This document shows positions 52,195 through 60,993 of a stretch of 64,000 nucleotides of DNA, one piece after another. Origin of the DNA: Magnetospirillum sp. (GTDB lineage Bacteria; Pseudomonadota; Alphaproteobacteria; CACIAM-22H2); the NCBI GenBank assembly GCA_027532905.1, contig JAPZUA010000002.1, forward strand, positions 248,001 to 312,000, written 5' to 3'. Both the position numbers and the translations under genes were made by a program. Under the pieces are notes generated by a model, which had not been told where the DNA came from, ran no database searches, and saw nothing but the letters and a program-made list of their open reading frames with translations. Position 1 is the stretch's first letter. Every line of letters begins with the position of its first letter.

Positions 52195-54384
52195 TCAGTT
52201 GCTGCGGCGGCGCAGATCGCGTTCGATGTCGAAAGCGGTCTGGGTGGGGGCGATGTTGCGGCGATAGACCTGCAGATTTTCCATCACGCGCTGCACGTAG
52301 CCGCGCGTTTCCTCGAACGGAATCATTTCGATCCAGTCGACGACGTCGACGTCCGGCTGGCGCGGATCGCCGAAATTGCGCATCCATTCGCGCGCGCGCC
52401 CCGGCCCGGCATTGTAGGACGCGATCGCCAGCACGTAGGAGCCGCCGAAATCGTCGATGAGCGAGGCGAGATACGAGCGGCCGAGGCGGATATTGTAGGC
52501 GGGCTCGAACAGTCTTGCGTCGGTGTGGTTGCCGAGCGTGTTCTCGGCTTTGGCCACGCCGCGCGCGGTGGCGGGCATCAGCTGCATGAGGCCGCGCGCG
52601 CCCGCCGAGCTCACAACCTCGGGCTCGAATTGGCTTTCCTGGCGGATGATCGCAAAGGTCAAAGCGCGCTCGGGCCGCTCGCCCGTCATCGGCAGGACGG
52701 GCCAGCCGAGATCGTGGAGCTGCACGCCTGCGGCCTGCGCCGAGCGCTTCGAGACGACGACGGCAAGATCGTTGCGGCCAAGCTGGTGCGCGAATTCGGC
52801 GACCAGCGCATGCTGGCCGGGCGTGCGCGCCACGCTCGCCAGGCGCACGAGGAACGGCCGCACGCGCTCGGGCTTTTCGCGCGTTTCAAGCAGGATGCGG
52901 GCTGCGATCACAGCTTCGTTGCGCGCGAAGGCTTGACGGTCTTCGGCCGTGGCGAGGATGGGGCCGGGCCAGGTTGGGCGCGCGGGGCTTTTGCTGCGCG
53001 CGGCGGCGAGCTGACCGTAGTAGGTGGTATGGAACGCGGCACCACGATTGTACCAATCGTTGGCGGCGGCCATTTGGTTCTGCGCTTCGAGCGCACGGCC
53101 GATCCAATAGGCGCCGCGCGCGCGCGACACGGGGAAGCGCGCGGCTTCGTGCACGCGTTCGAAATGCGCTTGGGCGCCCTTGGCGTCGTTGAGGCGGCGC
53201 AATGCGATCCAGCCCGCAAGGAATTCGGCCTCGAGGAAATTCGCACCGTGCGAGGGCGCCATGCGGTGGTCGCGGGCGAGGCGATAGGCTTCCGCCGCAT
53301 CGCCGGCCAGGATCGAGCGGCGCGCGAGCACGGCGCGCTCGTTCCACCAAATCTCGGGCCGGCCCAGATCGCGCGGCAGATTGCGCATCGCATCGCGCGC
53401 GGCCGCTTCGCGATTGGCGCGGCGGAAGGCGCGCACGCGGTCGTAGATCAGGCCCGGATCGTTGGCGAGGCTTTCGGGCACGCGCTTGGCTTGCGCTTCC
53501 ACATTGCCGCCAGCGCGGATGCGCAATCTTGCGTCGGCCAGCGTGCGCCGCTCCGGCGGGACGAGCGGGAACACGCGCCGCGCTTCTTCGGCCTTGCCGT
53601 CCCACACGAGGCGGTCGAGCTTGGCGGCGTGGTGCTGCGGCTCCAGCATGCCGCGATAGCGCTCGAGCCAGCGCTTGTGCTGCACATCGTTGAATGTGCC
53701 CGAGACCCAATGCTCGCGGATCACGCGCAAGGCCCGCTCGCGTTCGCCCGACGCGGTCAGCGCGTCGGCAAAGCGCATCGCACCGTCGGGCGTGAGCGGA
53801 TTGCGCGTGCCGAACCAAGCCAGCACCAGCGTGTTGTTGCTGGGCCGGTCGAGCAGCGCTTCTTCGGCCCGGCGCGAGATGGTTTCGAGCGACGGCCAGT
53901 CCGGATTCTGGTCGACGAACTGGACGATGTCTTCGAACGCAATACCCGAGCGCGGCAGCTGCAATTCGAGCCAGCGAAAGAGCTTGTTGGCGACCGGATG
54001 GTCGCCGCGCGCCAGCAGCGTGCGGGCGGCTTCCCAGCGCCCGGATTCGACGGCTGCGAAGGCTTGCGTATAGAGCTCGCGCTGGCGCGCATTGAGCACG
54101 GGTGCCCCGATCGGCTGGATCGTGCGCGCGGCCGTGACGATGGGCCCGGTCGGCGGCCCGGCCGCGAGGTTTGCGACCGCTTGCGCCAGCAGCGTATCGC
54201 CGCCTTCGCCTGCATTGGCGCCGCCCGCGGCTGCGACCTGCACGGGTTCGGCCGTTTGCGCTTCCGCCACGATTGCAGCGGGGGGCACGACGGCCGCATC
54301 GCTGCGCGCACAGGCGGCGAGTGCCAGCGGCAAGCAGAGGGCGGCCAACCCAACCCTCCAGTCGAATCGAAAACGCGTATTCAT
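52195..54384 (-). CDS. Soluble lytic transglycosylase (Slt-like lipoprotein)
   Basis: A 729-residue peptidoglycan lyase. The amino end has a lipobox, LALAACARS, so the mature protein is probably an outer-membrane lipoprotein. The middle 450 residues are helical repeats (the superhelical doughnut of Slt70). The catalytic domain near residues 570-700 has the Glu in AIIRQESQFEPEVVSS, then GLMQLMPATA and AIASYNAGPGRAREW. It diverges from dapA across 147 bases. Confidence 0.93.
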   Translation of the reverse strand: MNTRFRFDWRVGLAALCLPLALAACARSDAAVVPPAAIVAEAQTAEPVQVAAAGGANAGEGGDTLLAQAVANLAAGPPTGPIVTAARTIQPIGAPVLNARQRELYTQAFAAVESGRWEAARTLLARGDHPVANKLFRWLELQLPRSGIAFEDIVQFVDQNPDWPSLETISRRAEEALLDRPSNNTLVLAWFGTRNPLTPDGAMRFADALTASGERERALRVIREHWVSGTFNDVQHKRWLERYRGMLEPQHHAAKLDRLVWDGKAEEARRVFPLVPPERRTLADARLRIRAGGNVEAQAKRVPESLANDPGLIYDRVRAFRRANREAAARDAMRNLPRDLGRPEIWWNERAVLARRSILAGDAAEAYRLARDHRMAPSHGANFLEAEFLAGWIALRRLNDAKGAQAHFERVHEAARFPVSRARGAYWIGRALEAQNQMAAANDWYNRGAAFHTTYYGQLAAARSKSPARPTWPGPILATAEDRQAFARNEAVIAARILLETREKPERVRPFLVRLASVARTPGQHALVAEFAHQLGRNDLAVVVSKRSAQAAGVQLHDLGWPVLPMTGERPERALTFAIIRQESQFEPEVVSSAGARGLMQLMPATARGVAKAENTLGNHTDARLFEPAYNIRLGRSYLASLIDDFGGSYVLAIASYNAGPGRAREWMRNFGDPRQPDVDVVDWIEMIPFEETRGYVQRVMENLQVYRRNIAPTQTAFDIERDLRRRSN

Positions 54385-54432
54385 GGCACGCAGTTAAGAC
54401 CGCGAGGCCGCCCCAGCGCAAGCCAAAGGCAT

Positions 54433-54462
54433 TTGTTGCGAAAGCGGGGCGGGAGGTCTAAT
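54433..54462 (+). promoter_or_regulatory. Possible dapA promoter
   Basis: TTGTTG (54433-54438) is followed after 18 bases by TCTAAT (54457-54462), five of six matching the -10 consensus. The pair stands 70 bases before the dapA start, between slt and dapA. Confidence 0.4.
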
Positions 54463-54473
54463 TTCGCGCTCCT

Positions 54474-54499
54474 TTTAAGGCCACCGTTTAAGGCCACCG
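54474..54499 (+). repeat. 13-bp tandem duplication in dapA leader
   Basis: TTTAAGGCCACCG is repeated exactly twice in tandem, at 54474-54486 and 54487-54499, about 33 bases upstream of the dapA start codon. It probably arose by slippage. Confidence 0.85.
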
Positions 54500-54531
54500 C
54501 CGACCTTCAAGTTTCAAGCCGGAGATCCGCC

Positions 54532-55407
54532 ATGTTCAAGGGTTCGTTCGTCGCGCTCATCACGCCGTTCCGCAACGGGCAGGTCGACGAGCCGGCGTTC
54601 CGCAAATTCGTGGCCTGGCAGGTTCGCGAGGGAACCGACGGCTTGGTGCCGTGCGGCACCACCGGCGAATCGCCGACCTTGAGCCATGAAGAGCACGAAG
54701 CCGTGATCGAGATGTGCGTGGCGGCATCCAAAGGCCGCGTGCCCGTGATGGCGGGGACGGGCTCGAACTCGACCGACGAGGCGATTAGCCTCACGCGCCA
54801 TGCCGAGCGCGTGGGCTGCGACGCCGCCCTCGTGGTGACGCCCTACTACAACAAGCCGACGCAGGAAGGCCTCTATCTGCACTACAAGGCTATCGCCAAG
54901 TCGGTGAAGATCCCGATCTTCATCTACAACATCCCGGGCCGCTGTGCGGTCGACATGTCGGTCGAAACGATGGGTCGGCTTGCGCAGATCAAAAATATCG
55001 TCGGCGTCAAAGACGCGACCGGCGATCTCACGCGCCCCGGCCTGCAGCGCTTGGCCTGCGGCCCCGATTTCTGCCAGCTCGACGGCGACGACGGCACGGC
55101 GCTGGCGTTCAACGCCACCGGCGGCGTGGGCTGCATTTCCGTGACTGGAAACATCGCCCCCAAGCTCGTGGCCAAGATGCAGGCTGCCTCGCTCAAGGGC
55201 GACGGCAAGACGGCCTTGAAGCTGCAGGACCGTTTGATGCCGCTGCACAAGGCGCTGTTCGCCGAGACGAGCCCCGGCCCCGTGAAATATGCGGCTTCGC
55301 TTCTGGGCCTGTGCAGCGACGAAGTGCGCCTGCCGCTGGGGCCGATCGCCCCTCAGACCAAAGAGCGCGTGAAGGCGGCCCTCAAGGGGGCCGGCCTGTT
55401 GAGCTGA
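54532..55407 (+). CDS. dapA: 4-Hydroxy-tetrahydrodipicolinate synthase DapA
   Basis: DapA condenses pyruvate and aspartate semialdehyde, the first step toward lysine and diaminopimelate. The 291-residue protein has the Schiff-base Lys160 (GVKDATGD), Tyr132 (IYNIPGR) and GTTGE near residue 42. The ATG at 54532 has GGAGA nine bases upstream. Its TGA is directly followed by the smpB ATG. Confidence 0.96.
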   Translation: MFKGSFVALITPFRNGQVDEPAFRKFVAWQVREGTDGLVPCGTTGESPTLSHEEHEAVIEMCVAASKGRVPVMAGTGSNSTDEAISLTRHAERVGCDAALVVTPYYNKPTQEGLYLHYKAIAKSVKIPIFIYNIPGRCAVDMSVETMGRLAQIKNIVGVKDATGDLTRPGLQRLACGPDFCQLDGDDGTALAFNATGGVGCISVTGNIAPKLVAKMQAASLKGDGKTALKLQDRLMPLHKALFAETSPGPVKYAASLLGLCSDEVRLPLGPIAPQTKERVKAALKGAGLLS

Positions 55408-55881
55408 ATGCCGGCACCCGACCAAGGCCGCAAGGTCGCCGCGACCAATCGCAAGGCGCGGCACGATTTTGCGATCGAACGCACGCTCGAGGCGGGCCTC
55501 GTGCTGACCGGCACCGAGGTCAAATCGCTGCGCGCGGCGGGCGGGATCGCGATCGGCGAGGCGCATGCGGTCGAGCGCAACGGCGAATTGTGGCTGATCG
55601 ACGCGCATATCCCCGAATATGCCGGCGGCAATCGCCAGAACCACGCGCCGCGCCGCGCACGCAAGCTGCTGGTGAGCCGGGTGGAGATGAACAAGCTCAT
55701 CGGTGCTGTGACTCGCGAGGGCATGGCGCTCGTGCCCTTGCAGCTCTATTTCAACGCGCGCGGCATCGCCAAGCTCGAGCTCGGCCTCGCCAAGGGCCGC
55801 AAGAAGGCCGACAAGCGCGAGGCGATCGCGACGCGCGACTGGAAACGCAGCCAGGCCCGGCTGCTCTCCGCACGGCGCTAG
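55408..55881 (+). CDS. smpB: SmpB, tmRNA-binding protein
   Basis: SmpB brings tmRNA to stalled ribosomes. The 157-residue product has the family marks [20 protein letters not shown] and a basic carboxyl tail ([18 protein letters not shown]) needed in the mRNA channel. It starts on the base after the dapA stop. The dapA-smpB order is common in alphaproteobacteria. Confidence 0.96.
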   Translation: MPAPDQGRKVAATNRKARHDFAIERTLEAGLVLTGTEVKSLRAAGGIAIGEAHAVERNGELWLIDAHIPEYAGGNRQNHAPRRARKLLVSRVEMNKLIGAVTREGMALVPLQLYFNARGIAKLELGLAKGRKKADKREAIATRDWKRSQARLLSARR

Positions 55882-55907
55882 CAGCCGGGAAGGGCGGTCG
55901 GGCCGCG

Positions 55908-56447
55908 ATGCGCCAGCTGACCGATCTCTACGTGCCCAACGATGTGCGGCTGCAAACGCCGCGGCTGACCCTCGAACCGCTGCGCACGAACCACGCGTCG
56001 GCTTTTGCGGCCTTGTTGGGGCCGGATCCGGGCGCCATCGCCATGCTCTCGCACATGCCCGAGCCGCTGACGGCGAAGGCGGCTGCCGAATGGATCGAAC
56101 TGCGCACCGGCCCCGGCGGGCATGTGTTTGCGCTGTTCCTGGCCGACGGCAGCTTCATCGGCACCAGCGGCTTCGGCGGCCCGCGCGACGGGGTGCCCGG
56201 CTTCGGCTACTGGATCGGGGCCGCCTATCGTGGCCTCGGCTACGCGACTGAGGCAGGCCAGGCCTGCATCGCCCGCGCCCGCACCCTGGGGGCGCGCCAG
56301 ATGGTGGCCGAGACCTTCCCCGGCAATCGGGCGTCGGAGCGCGTGCTGGCCAAGCTCGGCTTCGTGCCGCAAGGGCCGGTCGAGCGCCATTACCCGCTGC
56401 GCGGCGGCTGGCGGCGCTTGACCTTCCACAGCCTCAAAATCGGCTGA
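55908..56447 (+). CDS. GNAT family N-acetyltransferase (RimJ-like)
   Basis: A 179-residue acetyltransferase of the RimJ/RimL pattern: TPRLTLEPL at the start, GYWIGAAYRGLGYATEA (acetyl-CoA loop) near residues 100-117 and a closing ASERVLAKLGF. Such enzymes acetylate ribosomal proteins or small molecules. It follows smpB by 26 bases and converges on a membrane-protein gene. Confidence 0.9.
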   Translation: MRQLTDLYVPNDVRLQTPRLTLEPLRTNHASAFAALLGPDPGAIAMLSHMPEPLTAKAAAEWIELRTGPGGHVFALFLADGSFIGTSGFGGPRDGVPGFGYWIGAAYRGLGYATEAGQACIARARTLGARQMVAETFPGNRASERVLAKLGFVPQGPVERHYPLRGGWRRLTFHSLKIG

Positions 56448-56458
56448 CGCTGCCTTGA

Positions 56459-56586
56459 AATAGGTGACGGCGATCGGCGACAATAGGTTACCAAAGGCGT
56501 CAGAATAGGTTGCCCTAGGTTACATTTGTATGAGAAGTGGCCTGTAAAACACTGTTTTTGAAAGATTAACTTTTGAAATAGGCGAC
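56459..56586 (+). repeat. Array of AATAGGT-type motifs
   Basis: Five related ten-base motifs lie in one direction: AATAGGTGAC (56459), AATAGGTTAC (56482), AATAGGTTGC (56504), CCTAGGTTAC (56514) and AATAGGCGAC (56577). The first three are spaced 23 and 22 bases apart. The block is AT-richer than its surroundings and lies in the convergent gap 56448-56703, so it is not an obvious promoter. Confidence 0.6.
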
Positions 56587-56703
56587 ATGTGACGAAGTTT
56601 TTTGTCGGTCCCTAAAGCAGGCATTTCAGGCCCGCAAGATTCACAATGTCAAACAGCGCACCCGCCTCGGCGGTTGCCGAAAAAAGCTAATAATCACTTT
56701 AGT

Positions 56704-57489
56704 CTAAATTTCCTTAACATTCAATGTTCGTATAAAGTTTTGATGACCGAGCACGATGGCGCCGAGTGCCGCCAACGTGGCGGCGGCGATCGGCCAATTG
56801 GGCTGGGTCACGATGTTCGTAAACGCGATCGCGACCAGCGCCCAACCGAACGCGAACACGAACCAGCCGTTGGCACGGCGCGCCAGGATCGTTGCCATGG
56901 CAAGCACGGTCGCGGGCAACAGGGTGGCAAGCGCATAGACGCTCATCGAGAGGCCGAACGGCTCGGCCGTGCTACCGCGCAGAACCGAAGTCGTGTTCAG
57001 CATGATGGCGGCCGTAAGCCAGCCGCCTTGCAACCCCAGCAAGGCGGGCAGCAGGTGCCGCAGGCGCCCCTCGAGTGCCAAGCCAGCGAGGCCGGTACGC
57101 GCCAGCGCCGAACTCGCGACCATCGTGGCCGCATACATGCCGAAGATCAGCGGCAGCAGGACGACGGAAGAGCCGAAAATCTGCGTCCACAGCATCCATA
57201 CGGTTCCGGCCGCGAACATGGCCGCCGTCGCCGCCCCGATGCGCCGATAGACCGGGTTTTCCCGCTCGCTCGGCAGTGCCTGATGCACCGCGTAGGCGAG
57301 GCCGAGGGCGAAGATCGGGAACCAGATCGAAAACGCCCAACCGGCCGGCTGCTCGGGGGCCAAGAACCCGTCGTCGACGGCGCGCCGTCCGATCGGCCCG
57401 CCAATGCCGGTGACGGCATGGAAGCCGGGGGCAGCAAACTGCGCCACGGCAAGCACAAGATTGAGAATCTGGCGAAGGCGGTCGTTCAT
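56704..57489 (-). CDS. TspO/MBR-like multi-helix membrane protein
   Basis: A 261-residue protein with about seven hydrophobic segments. The early PAGWAFSIWFPIFALGLAYAV resembles the first helix of TspO/MBR (tryptophan-rich sensory) proteins, but the chain is longer than classical five-helix TspO. Trp residues are frequent in the helices. It may bind tetrapyrroles or be a carotenoid-related membrane protein; the call is tentative. It converges on the GNAT gene over the motif array. Confidence 0.6.
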   Translation of the reverse strand: MNDRLRQILNLVLAVAQFAAPGFHAVTGIGGPIGRRAVDDGFLAPEQPAGWAFSIWFPIFALGLAYAVHQALPSERENPVYRRIGAATAAMFAAGTVWMLWTQIFGSSVVLLPLIFGMYAATMVASSALARTGLAGLALEGRLRHLLPALLGLQGGWLTAAIMLNTTSVLRGSTAEPFGLSMSVYALATLLPATVLAMATILARRANGWFVFAFGWALVAIAFTNIVTQPNWPIAAATLAALGAIVLGHQNFIRTLNVKEI

Positions 57490-57517
57490 GGTTTTATGGT
57501 ACGCGCGCGCCTGGCTG

Positions 57518-57562
57518 TTGGATCAAGCCAGCTTGGATCAAGGCGGCTTGGATCAAGGCGGC
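57518..57562. repeat. 15-bp tandem repeat, three copies
   Basis: TTGGATCAAGCCAGC (57518-57532) is followed by two exact copies of TTGGATCAAGGCGGC (57533-57547 and 57548-57562). The last copy lies inside the lipocalin gene end and supplies its stop codon. Unit length divides by three, so gain or loss of copies would not shift the frame. Confidence 0.85.
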
Positions 57563-58140
57563 GGCACGCAAGGCAACGGCCCGTGATCCACAAGGATCAG
57601 CTCTTCAGTCGGAAAACCGAGCCCGCGCGCTTGTTCCACAAGCCGGTTGCGGATCTCGGGCGACAGATCCGGCTGGCGGGCCAGGAGCCACAGATAGCCG
57701 CGCGTGGGGCCTGAGACCAGCGCCCAGCGATAATCCGGTTTGTCGAGCGCAAGCACATGGTAGCCGCCGGCAAACGGCCAGAAGAACGTGACCGACAGGC
57801 TTGCGGTTTCGGGCGCCCCTTGGAACACGGCGCGACCCGTGGCTTCTTTCCAGCGGCAATTCTTGGCGTCGAACCCGCGATTGATTACGCCGACCGAGCC
57901 GTCGTCGTGCAGCGTGTAGGTGGCGGTCACGTTCGAAAGCCCGCGCTCGAAACTATGGTCGAGCCGCATGATCTCGAACCATTCGCCCTTGTAGCGCTGT
58001 ACGTCGAACCCTTCGACGGGTGCGACACCCTTGGGAATGCCCGTGCACGCACCTGCTGCCAACGCGAGCAGCAGCACGCCGATAACCGCGCGCATGCGCG
58101 CAGGAGCGAAGTTCAATAGACGGAGCGAAGAATATGCCAT
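57553..58140 (-). CDS. blc: Bacterial lipocalin (Blc-like lipoprotein)
   Basis: A 195-residue outer-membrane lipocalin binding fatty acids or lysophospholipids. The barrel marks are YKGEWFEIMRLDHSFERGL (the GxW motif) near residue 48, NVTATYTL, FFWPFAGGYHVLALDK and DYRWALVSGP. The signal peptide ends at a lipobox, ALAAGAC. A start at 58140 (GGTGGGG upstream) was taken; the ATG at 58095 would give a signal peptide of more usual length without a ribosome site. The stop lies within the 15-bp tandem repeat. Confidence 0.88.
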   Translation of the reverse strand: MAYSSLRLLNFAPARMRAVIGVLLLALAAGACTGIPKGVAPVEGFDVQRYKGEWFEIMRLDHSFERGLSNVTATYTLHDDGSVGVINRGFDAKNCRWKEATGRAVFQGAPETASLSVTFFWPFAGGYHVLALDKPDYRWALVSGPTRGYLWLLARQPDLSPEIRNRLVEQARGLGFPTEELILVDHGPLPCVPPP

Positions 58141-58207
58141 GCCCCCACCATACGCAGGTTTACTAGGTGCGGAGCAAGGGCGCAGAAGCAATGCGTGCTT
58201 TGCCGCT

Positions 58208-60178
58208 TTATGCCGCCTTTACTTTTTCAAGGAACGCGTGGATCTCCGACGCCAGATCGGCGGTCTGCACGCCGACGTCCTTGGACGCGGACAGGACATC
58301 CGTGGAACTCGTGCCGGTGCGTTCGGCCGCTTGCCTGACCCCGGTGATCGAGCGGTTGGTCTCTTCGACGCCCGCGGCGGCCTGCGCCACGTTGCGCCCG
58401 ATTTCCTTCGTGGCGGCGGTTTGCTCCTCGATAGCGGCCGACACGGCTGCCGTCATCTGCGATATGGTCAGCACGGATTCGCCGATCCTCGACATGGCTT
58501 CGACGACGCCGTCGGTCTGTGATTGGATCTCTTGGACCTGCTCCGCGATGTCGCTCGTCGCTTTGGCGGTCTGCGAGGCAAGCTGTTTGACCTCGCTCGC
58601 GACGACGGCAAAGCCTTTGCCGGCCTCGCCCGCGCGCGCAGCCTCGATCGTGGCGTTGAGTGCGAGCAGATTGGTCTGCGATGCGATCGCGTTGATCAAG
58701 GTCACCACACTGTCGATCTTCCGGGCGACCTCGCTGAGCTTGCGGACCTTCTCCTCGCTCTGCTTGGCAAGATCGGCGGTTTGGTCCGCACTTTGGCTGG
58801 ACGCCACGATCTGGCGCGAAATTTCGCCGATCGACGCGGTCAGTTGTTCGGCTGCAGCCGTGACCGTTTGGACATTGGTCGAGGCTTCGTTCGCGCCCGA
58901 CGCGGCACTCACCGAAAGATCGAGTGCGGTCGCGGAAATGCGCGTGAGTTCGTCGGATGTCGTGCGCAGGCCGTCGACAGACGCGCCCGTCGCGTCGACG
59001 AGGCTTGCGACTTTCTTGCTGAAGAAGTCGGTCGCTTCGGCGATCTTCTTCGTGCGCGCAAGCTCCGCCGCCTGCCGTTCGTCGGCGGCTGCTTCGAGTG
59101 CGCGCTGCTTCACGAGATTGTCGCGGAACACGAGCAGGGAGCGCGCCATGTCGGCGATTTCGTCCTTGCCATTTGTATCGACCGAAAGGTCGGTCTCGCC
59201 CGTCCCAAGGCGGCCCATCTCGGTCGAAATAGAAACCATCGATTTCGTGATGGCGGTCGCGATCGCAATGGTCAGCAGCACGACGAGGGCCGAGATTGCG
59301 GCAACCGTGCCGAAGACCACATTGCGCAGTACCGCCAGCCTTTGGTCGATGCGTGCCTCGAATGCCAGATGCGCGCGCTCTTCGGCGGCGCCCGCCGCGT
59401 TTATGATCGGCTCGATAGCGGCATAGGCGCTGCTCAAGGCGGACACTTGCGCATTTTTCTGGGCAGTGCCGGCGACGAGCGATTTGAAACTTGCGCCATA
59501 GCTATCGACAAGGCCGGTCAGCGCTTGGGTCTGCGCGGCCGTAAGGCCAGACTGGGCCAGAAGGGTCAAGAGGCTCGCCGTGTTGCGCGCATGCGTATCG
59601 GCTTCGGCCTGGGTTTCGCGAAGCTGGAAATCCTTTTCGTTGCGCCGCAGCTGCAGGACCCCGACTGTGATCCTGTCGGCTTCCAGTTTGAGAAGCTCGG
59701 CTTCCGCGGCGCGCACGGCTGTTCGCATGCGCCCCTGCAGGCCGTCGTTCTCCGTTACGCCGATTTCGCGCACCGTGCGCACGAGGACCGCGAAGGCCTC
59801 GTTGTAGGCTGCAAGCCCGGCTTCGATTTTGCGGTATTCTTCGGCGAGTTCTGGGGCTGCACCGACGCGGATTTCGGCCAACGTCTTTTGGATCTTGGCC
59901 ATCGTCGTCGCGTGCGCATCGACGGATGCCGCAGTGCGGCGCAACAGGAAGTCCTTTTCGTGCCGTCGCGCTTGGAGAAGCTCCAGCGCAAAATCGGCGA
60001 GATTGTCGGCTCGCTTGTCCGCCGTCTGCCGCAGTTCGCGCGCCGAGCTGAGTTCGCTGTCTTGGTAGACAAGCACGCCGCAGACGAACAGGAAGCCGAC
60101 GACGGCAAGTCCGCCGAGTAGGCCGAGCTTCGCGCCGACGCGAAGATTGCCGAGGAACCGCGAAACAAAGTTGCTCAA
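58208..60178 (-). CDS. Methyl-accepting chemotaxis protein with HBM sensor domain
   Basis: A 656-residue chemoreceptor. TM1 lies near residues 17-37 and TM2 near residues 290-312. The periplasmic part has two like motifs, LLQARRHEKDFLLR (67-80) and VLQLRRNEKDFQLR (174-187), the mark of the helical bimodular (HBM) domain. HAMP follows, then the signalling hairpin (INAIASQTNLLALNATIEAA near residues 500-530). The start is TTG, with GGGGAG upstream. HBM receptors sense organic acids or other small ligands. It would be modified by CheB and CheR. Confidence 0.94.
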   Translation of the reverse strand: MSNFVSRFLGNLRVGAKLGLLGGLAVVGFLFVCGVLVYQDSELSSARELRQTADKRADNLADFALELLQARRHEKDFLLRRTAASVDAHATTMAKIQKTLAEIRVGAAPELAEEYRKIEAGLAAYNEAFAVLVRTVREIGVTENDGLQGRMRTAVRAAEAELLKLEADRITVGVLQLRRNEKDFQLRETQAEADTHARNTASLLTLLAQSGLTAAQTQALTGLVDSYGASFKSLVAGTAQKNAQVSALSSAYAAIEPIINAAGAAEERAHLAFEARIDQRLAVLRNVVFGTVAAISALVVLLTIAIATAITKSMVSISTEMGRLGTGETDLSVDTNGKDEIADMARSLLVFRDNLVKQRALEAAADERQAAELARTKKIAEATDFFSKKVASLVDATGASVDGLRTTSDELTRISATALDLSVSAASGANEASTNVQTVTAAAEQLTASIGEISRQIVASSQSADQTADLAKQSEEKVRKLSEVARKIDSVVTLINAIASQTNLLALNATIEAARAGEAGKGFAVVASEVKQLASQTAKATSDIAEQVQEIQSQTDGVVEAMSRIGESVLTISQMTAAVSAAIEEQTAATKEIGRNVAQAAAGVEETNRSITGVRQAAERTGTSSTDVLSASKDVGVQTADLASEIHAFLEKVKAA

Positions 60179-60243
60179 TGGACTCCCCTTTCGATAATAA
60201 TTCGTCTGGTCTATTTGAGTAGCTTCAATTTCGTTAAAAAATC

Positions 60244-60252
60244 ATTATACCA
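60244..60252 (-). promoter_or_regulatory. Extended -10 promoter of the chemoreceptor gene
   Basis: On the minus strand TGGTATAAT lies here, a perfect TATAAT with the TGn extension. No -35 hexamer at 17 bases is seen, as is allowed for extended -10 promoters. It stands about 66 bases before the TTG start of the chemoreceptor in AT-rich sequence. Confidence 0.5.
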
Positions 60253-60315
60253 ATAAACAAAATAACCAGATTTTTCGTTTTTTTGCGTTTCTGGTGCAGT
60301 CGCCTTCGCCGCGCG

Positions 60316-60981
60316 CTACAGCCTCGCCTTGAGGCCGGCGAACACGGCTTCGAACATCGCTGGCGTCAGCACGCCGGTGTTCGTGTTGTAGCGCGAGCAA
60401 TGGTAGCTGTCGGCGAGGATCAGGCCGCCGGGCAGATCGTGCCCGTGCAATTCGTGAAGGGCACCATGCGCGAATTTTGCTTGGGACGCTTTGAGGGCGA
60501 GCGTTTTCAAGACCGCATTGTGGGCGAGATGGCCCAAGGCCAGGATCGCTTTCAGCTTCGGCATTGCCGAAAACTCGCCCGCCAAAAATGGGCGGCAGGC
60601 TTTTTCCTCATCCGGCAGCGGCTTGTTGGCCGGCGGCAGGCAGCGCACGGCATTCGTGATGCGCGCATCGACCAGGGCCACATTGTCCGGCACCCACGCC
60701 GCATCTTCGCGGCCCGCAATGTAGGTGCCGGTCGCGAAGCCGAATTTCTGGAGCGTGGCGAACAAGAGATCGCCCGCAAAATCGCCCGTGAAAGGGCGGC
60801 CCGTGCGGTTGGCACCTTTGAGCCCCGGCGCGAGGCCCAAGATCAGCAGGCGTGCCGTTGCAGGGCCGAAACCGGGGACGGGCGCGTTATGCCAAGTTGG
60901 GTGCTGGGCACGTAACGCGTCGCGGAACGCCGCCAGCCTGGGGCAGAGCGGGCAGTCCCGTGACGGTTCGTTGCTGGGCAA
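60316..60981 (-). CDS. Uracil-DNA glycosylase, family 5-like
   Basis: A 221-residue enzyme removing uracil or hypoxanthine from DNA. A Cys pair near the start (CPLC) suggests the iron-sulfur cluster of family 4/5 glycosylases. Motif 1 is GLAPGLKGANRTGRPFTGD near residues 49-67, which is the family 5 form with Ala where others have Asp/Asn. Motif 2 reads SYHCSRYNTNTG, where the usual HPSxxN has Cys in place of Pro. Read leftward, 12 bases after the NYN gene. Confidence 0.85.
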   Translation of the reverse strand: MPSNEPSRDCPLCPRLAAFRDALRAQHPTWHNAPVPGFGPATARLLILGLAPGLKGANRTGRPFTGDFAGDLLFATLQKFGFATGTYIAGREDAAWVPDNVALVDARITNAVRCLPPANKPLPDEEKACRPFLAGEFSAMPKLKAILALGHLAHNAVLKTLALKASQAKFAHGALHELHGHDLPGGLILADSYHCSRYNTNTGVLTPAMFEAVFAGLKARL

Positions 60982-60993
60982 GCGGCTGCCTTT

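Noticed and set aside
52114-54531. A long plus-strand frame running into dapA
   Set aside because: It is antisense to the lytic transglycosylase; DapA begins at 54532 with GGAGA upstream.
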